A stretch of 16,816 bases of DNA from an uncultured Campylobacteraceae bacterium (GTDB lineage: Bacteria > Campylobacterota > Campylobacteria > Campylobacterales > Arcobacteraceae). Each line of letters begins with the position of its first letter. Positions within the stretch are counted from its first letter, which is position 1. Positions 13,596 through 16,816 of the stretch are shown one piece after another. Under the pieces are notes generated by a model, which did not search any database, was not told where the DNA came from, and saw only the letters and a program-made list of their open reading frames with translations. The translations under genes were made by a program, and so were the position numbers. The stretch spans positions 1 through 16,816 of the forward strand of contig CAJXPH010000032.1 in NCBI GenBank assembly GCA_913057765.1, given 5' to 3'.

Positions 13596-14769
13596 TTTAT
13601 CAAATCAATTAAGACCAAAAACATTAACTAACTTTATAGGGCAATCACATATTATAGGTGAAGATAAAGCCCTGTATAAACTTATTCAGAAAAAAGAGAT
13701 TCCACATCTCTTCTTTTATGGAAAACCAGGCACAGGCAAAACTACACTTGCAAAAATTATTGCAAATCAAATTAATACAGACTATTATTATTTTAATGCA
13801 ACTTCTATAAAAGTTGAAGATTTACGTAAAGTATTTGAACGATATAAAAATGCTTTAATTAAACCTTTAATATTTATTGATGAAGTACATAGATTATCAA
13901 AGAACCAACAAGAAGTATTATTACCAGTTATGGAAAACTACGAAGCAATAATAATTGGTGCAAGTACTGAAAATCCATTTTTCACGCTTACTAATGCAAT
14001 TAGATCAAGATCATTTTTATATGAGTTCCTACCTCTAACAGCAGATGAACTTTCAATAATCATTGATAGCGCAACAAAAGATAGTGAAATAACGTTAAAT
14101 AAAGAGGCCAGAGAGTATTTAATCATATCAAGTAGTGGCGATGCAAGGGCAATGCTTAATTTGCTCTATTTTGCATCTAAAATTGATACTAGTATATCTC
14201 TAGAATTGTTAAAAGAATTAAGGGCAAATGTAATTGGTGATGGCGTAAGTTCATCAGATACACATTATGATTTGGCAAGTGCAATGATAAAGTCTTTAAG
14301 AGGTACAGATATTGATGCAGCACTATATTACTTAGCACGTTTAATAAATGGTGGAGAATCAGTCGAATTCATCACAAGAAGACTTGTGATTTTTGCAAGT
14401 GAAGATATAGGAAATGCAAATCCAAATGCATTAAATTTAGCAGTAAGTACAATGACAGCAACATCAAAACTTGGATATCCTGAAAGTAGAATACTTTTAG
14501 GACAATGTGTAATATATCTAGCTTCTAGTCCAAAATCAAATACAGCATATATGGCAATCAATAAAGCACTTAGTGAAGTTAAAAATGGTAAAATTTTAGA
14601 TATACCAAAACACATAGATAACCAGCATGTTGGATATAAATATCCTCATGATTATGGAGGATGGGTAGAACAAGAGTATATTAAAGAAGAGTTAGAACTT
14701 TATTCAACTCTTAATATGGGATATGAAAAAACCTTAAATGAATGGGTTAAAAAAATAAAAGGACAATAA
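13588..14769 (+). CDS. rarA: Replication-associated recombination protein A (RarA/MgsA AAA+ ATPase)
   Basis: A 393-residue DNA-dependent ATPase related to clamp loaders that acts at stalled or gapped replication forks. The N-terminal AAA+ domain has Walker A GKPGTGKTT (45-53), Walker B LIFIDE (94-99) and sensor 1 GASTENP (124-130). The MgsA-type C-terminal oligomerisation region includes SSSDTHYDLASAMIKSLRGTD, GGESVEFITRRLVIFASEDIG and PHDYGGWVEQEY. ATG 13588 gives MTDLSNQLRPKTL, the usual start; a GTG two codons upstream (13582) is possible. It overlaps the end of rluB and has no strong ribosome-binding site, so it probably depends on coupled translation. It is a DNA-repair gene inside an RNA-modification operon, as often seen with dispersed housekeeping genes. 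Confidence 0.95.
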   Translation: MTDLSNQLRPKTLTNFIGQSHIIGEDKALYKLIQKKEIPHLFFYGKPGTGKTTLAKIIANQINTDYYYFNATSIKVEDLRKVFERYKNALIKPLIFIDEVHRLSKNQQEVLLPVMENYEAIIIGASTENPFFTLTNAIRSRSFLYEFLPLTADELSIIIDSATKDSEITLNKEAREYLIISSSGDARAMLNLLYFASKIDTSISLELLKELRANVIGDGVSSSDTHYDLASAMIKSLRGTDIDAALYYLARLINGGESVEFITRRLVIFASEDIGNANPNALNLAVSTMTATSKLGYPESRILLGQCVIYLASSPKSNTAYMAINKALSEVKNGKILDIPKHIDNQHVGYKYPHDYGGWVEQEYIKEELELYSTLNMGYEKTLNEWVKKIKGQ

Positions 14770-15299
14770 TGGATTTTTTCTTAGAGTATTACACATGGAT
14801 ACTAATTTTTCATCTAATGGCTATGATGTCATGGATGGCAATGTTATTTTATCAACCAAGACTTTTTGTTTATCATACAGAGCATAAAAATAAAAAAGAA
14901 TTTGTAGAAGTAGTAAAAATACAAGAAGATAAAATGTATAGAGTTATTGGATTCCCAGCAAAGATTGCTACAGTGATAAGTGGAATACTAATGCTAATGC
15001 TAAGACCAGACTTATTACAAGGTGATGGTTGGATGCATGCAAAAATATTTTTTGTAGTTTTACTAATGGGTTATTCATTCTCATTAGAATATTTTAGAAA
15101 AAGACTTGCAAAAGAAAAATATCCTAAAAGTGGGAATTTCTTTAGAGCTTACAATGAAGTACCAACAGTGTTATCTCTTCTAATTGTTGCTTATGTAATA
15201 ACTAAAACATTTTCAATAGCATTTACACTAATAGCCTTAGCATTGGGTGCATATATTATCTATAAAGTAATGAACCAAAAACAAAAAGATGCCAAATGA
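14769..15299 (+). CDS. hemJ: Protoporphyrinogen IX oxidase HemJ
   Basis: A 176-residue inner-membrane protein of the HemJ (UPF0093) family, which oxidises protoporphyrinogen IX to protoporphyrin IX in bacteria lacking HemG or HemY. About five hydrophobic helices are seen (9-30, 60-79, 89-104, 134-147, 148-167). The family pattern appears in FHLMAMMSWMAMLFYQPRLF (14-33) with conserved H15, in W88-x-H90-x-K92, and in RAYNEVPTVL (126-135). In the segment LLMGYSFSLE the family often has His where S103 stands; I note this but cannot judge its effect. The start overlaps the rarA stop (TAATG) and the end overlaps the PhoH gene (ATGA). Confidence 0.92.
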   Translation: MDFFLEYYTWILIFHLMAMMSWMAMLFYQPRLFVYHTEHKNKKEFVEVVKIQEDKMYRVIGFPAKIATVISGILMLMLRPDLLQGDGWMHAKIFFVVLLMGYSFSLEYFRKRLAKEKYPKSGNFFRAYNEVPTVLSLLIVAYVITKTFSIAFTLIALALGAYIIYKVMNQKQKDAK

Positions 15300-16711
15300 C
15301 ATTTGAAAAAACATATGTACTAGATACAAATATTTTACTAGAAGATGCAACAAATATATTTAAGCTTAGCGATGAATGCAAAAACCTTATAGTTCTTCCA
15401 GAAACAGTTCTAGATGAAATAGACAGTAAAAAAAGTGGATTTGATGAAATAAATTTTCAAGCAAGAGAATTTGCAAGAATTTTTGAAAATTCGACTATAT
15501 TAAATTCGAAAAAAGAAAAAGATTCAAAAATAATTAGACTTGAATTATTTGGAATGCAAAATGCAATTATTGATGTAATATCAAAAGAAGAATATAAAGT
15601 AAATACAAAAAACATAGCAATAAATATAATAAATGATAGGAAAATACTTGAAATTGCAAATTTTGCAAAAGAGTATTACGATAGTGAAACTACTTTTCTT
15701 TCTTTAGATATCATGGCAAGAACTAGAGCTGTATCACTTGATATAAAAACAGATTCATTAATAGGCTCAGATAAAGATGAATTCAATTATGAGTATGTTA
15801 AAACTGTAGAAGTAAAATTTGAGCAAATAGAATTTTTAGAAAATGCATTAATTACAGAGTATGATAATGAATATAAACCATATAACTATTGTTATTGCTT
15901 CAAAGTCAAAAGTTCTGACCAAGTAATTCTTGCCTCAATACAAAATGAAAGAATTTATATATTAGACGAAGCAGAAACAAGGAATCAAGTAATTGTTCCT
16001 TTAAATAAAGAACAATTATTCTTCTCTAATGCAATTTTATCGCATTATTACAATGTCTTGATAGTTGAAGCAAAAGCTGGAAGTGGAAAAACATTATTAG
16101 CTCTAAGTGGTTCATTAAAATTAGTACGCCAAAAGTATTTTCAAAAAATTATATATATTAGAAATTCAATTGAATCTTTAGATAAAGGTGAAGATGTTGG
16201 ATACTTACCCGGCTTTGAAGAAAAGTTTAAAATATACAATCATCCATTAATGGATAGTTTAGACTATATAATCAGGAGTGAATATAAAAAGAAAAAAGCC
16301 AATAAAAAAAGTGGTGAGAATATTTCAGAATTAGATGATCAAGAAGTAAGTCAACGAATTGAACAAATGATTCAAAACTACGGAATAGAAACAATGTGGG
16401 TAGGAGAGATGAGAGGTAGAACATTATCAAATGCATTTGTAATTATTGATGAAGCACAAAATATGTCAAATAAAACAATGCAAATGGTTTTATCTAGAAT
16501 TGACAACACTTGTAAAGTAGTAATTCTAGGTAGTAATAAACAGATAGATAACTTCTATGTAAATAAACATACAAACTCTCTAACAACTTTATTAAAATCA
16601 ACGAAAGAAAAAAGTGAGCTAGTAAATAGCTTTGCAATAAAATTACAAAAAGTATTAAGAGGTCCAATAACTGAATGGGCAGAACAAATTTTCACTGCAA
16701 AAAGTAGATAA
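15296..16711 (+). CDS. PIN-PhoH fusion protein (PhoH2/YlaK-type nuclease-ATPase)
   Basis: A 471-residue two-domain protein. The N-terminal PIN nuclease domain (about 5-155) has acidic residues D10 (VLDTN), E36, D40, D114 (NDRKIL) and D138 (LSLDIMARTRA). The C-terminal PhoH P-loop ATPase (about 240-460) has Walker A AKAGSGKT (259-266) and Walker B VIIDEAQNM (382-390). PIN-PhoH proteins have been characterised as RNA helicase/ribonucleases in mycobacteria, and PhoH proteins link to rRNA maturation through YbeY. The position after RNase J and rRNA-modifying genes fits an RNA role. Where many PhoH proteins have GD-x-x-QIDNPYL this one has GSNKQIDNFYV, so the usual Asp is missing and the sensor region may have diverged. 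The Walker A first residue is Ala, which the P-loop consensus allows. The start overlaps hemJ by ATGA. It is the last gene visible in the operon. Confidence 0.92.
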   Translation: MTFEKTYVLDTNILLEDATNIFKLSDECKNLIVLPETVLDEIDSKKSGFDEINFQAREFARIFENSTILNSKKEKDSKIIRLELFGMQNAIIDVISKEEYKVNTKNIAINIINDRKILEIANFAKEYYDSETTFLSLDIMARTRAVSLDIKTDSLIGSDKDEFNYEYVKTVEVKFEQIEFLENALITEYDNEYKPYNYCYCFKVKSSDQVILASIQNERIYILDEAETRNQVIVPLNKEQLFFSNAILSHYYNVLIVEAKAGSGKTLLALSGSLKLVRQKYFQKIIYIRNSIESLDKGEDVGYLPGFEEKFKIYNHPLMDSLDYIIRSEYKKKKANKKSGENISELDDQEVSQRIEQMIQNYGIETMWVGEMRGRTLSNAFVIIDEAQNMSNKTMQMVLSRIDNTCKVVILGSNKQIDNFYVNKHTNSLTTLLKSTKEKSELVNSFAIKLQKVLRGPITEWAEQIFTAKSR

Positions 16712-16733
16712 TACAATCCTTTTAACTATTTTC

Positions 16734-16765
16734 TGATCTTTACATATAAAAATATGTAAAGATCA
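16734..16765. repeat. 14-bp perfect hairpin after the PhoH gene
   Basis: TGATCTTTACATAT (16734..16747), loop AAAA, then ATATGTAAAGATCA (16752..16765). It lies 22 bp after the PhoH stop and four bases before the adapter. The only genomic bases after it are ATGT, so no U-tract can be seen and a terminator role is possible but unproven. The fold is certain as written, though a palindrome directly at an adapter-capped contig end should be checked against reads. Confidence 0.8.
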
Positions 16766-16769
16766 ATGT

Positions 16770-16816
16770 CTGTCTCTTATACACATCTGACGCTGCCGAC
16801 GAAGAGGATAGTGTAG
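16770..16816 (-). other. Illumina Nextera/Tn5 adapter remnant (artefact)
   Basis: This is the reverse complement of the adapter at the left end: mosaic end CTGTCTCTTATACACATCT (16770..16788), GACGCTGCCGACGA (16789..16802), index 503 as AGAGGATA (16803..16810), and GTGTAG of the P5 arm (16811..16816). It is synthetic and should be trimmed. The two inward-facing copies imitate transposon terminal inverted repeats. Confidence 0.99.

Noticed and set aside
1..16816. Inverted 19-bp Tn5 mosaic ends at both window ends, suggesting a composite transposon
   Set aside because: The sequences outside the mosaic ends are Nextera primer, index 503 and P5 bases, and no transposase lies inside; they are library adapters.

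Overview
The window is one contig from a low-G+C, strongly A/T-biased bacterium. AGA is the main arginine codon and most third positions are A or T. Gene content and order (rlmN with a small hydrophobic ORF, and ksgA-rnj-kpsF/kdsD-rluB) point to Campylobacterota, most likely an Arcobacter-group genome. That assignment rests on recognising the families and neighbourhood, not on a database search. The outermost bases are not genomic: 1..45 and 16770..16816 are Illumina Nextera (Tn5) adapter with P5-side index 503, facing inward at both ends. Biological sequence runs from about 46 to 16769.

Layout. (1) 46..3714, plus strand: the 3' part of an RND periplasmic adaptor gene, cut by the contig end, then a complete CusA-type Cu/Ag efflux pump gene. 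(2) 3715..3970: a 256-bp convergent intergenic region with a 15-bp perfect inverted repeat whose loop carries an anti-Shine-Dalgarno-like tract, followed by a two-way terminator. (3) 8868 down to 3971, minus strand: hisF, a SIMPL-domain periplasmic protein, a purine-nucleoside-phosphorylase-like protein, rlmN, a 30-residue one-helix membrane protein, gltX, and an RRM RNA-binding protein with its own promoter. (4) 8869..8943: a 75-bp divergent promoter region. (5) 8944..16711, plus strand: ksgA, rnj, kdsD/kpsF, rluB, rarA, hemJ and a PIN-PhoH ATPase, with overlaps or gaps of at most 8 bp, so probably one operon.

How the genes work together. Much of the two divergent units concerns RNA and translation: 16S dimethylation (KsgA), 23S methylation (RlmN), 23S pseudouridylation (RluB), RNA decay and processing (RNase J, PIN-PhoH), Glu-tRNA charging (GltX) and RNA binding (RRM protein). 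Envelope, metabolic and repair genes are interleaved (KdsD for Kdo, HemJ for haem, HisF, RarA). No defence system, prophage, CRISPR array, rRNA or tRNA gene is visible.

The most interesting DNA-level signal is a pair of near-perfect parS (ParB-binding) palindromes. One forms the GTG start codon of rlmN; the other is embedded in kdsD. They suggest that this locus lies in the origin-proximal centromere region.
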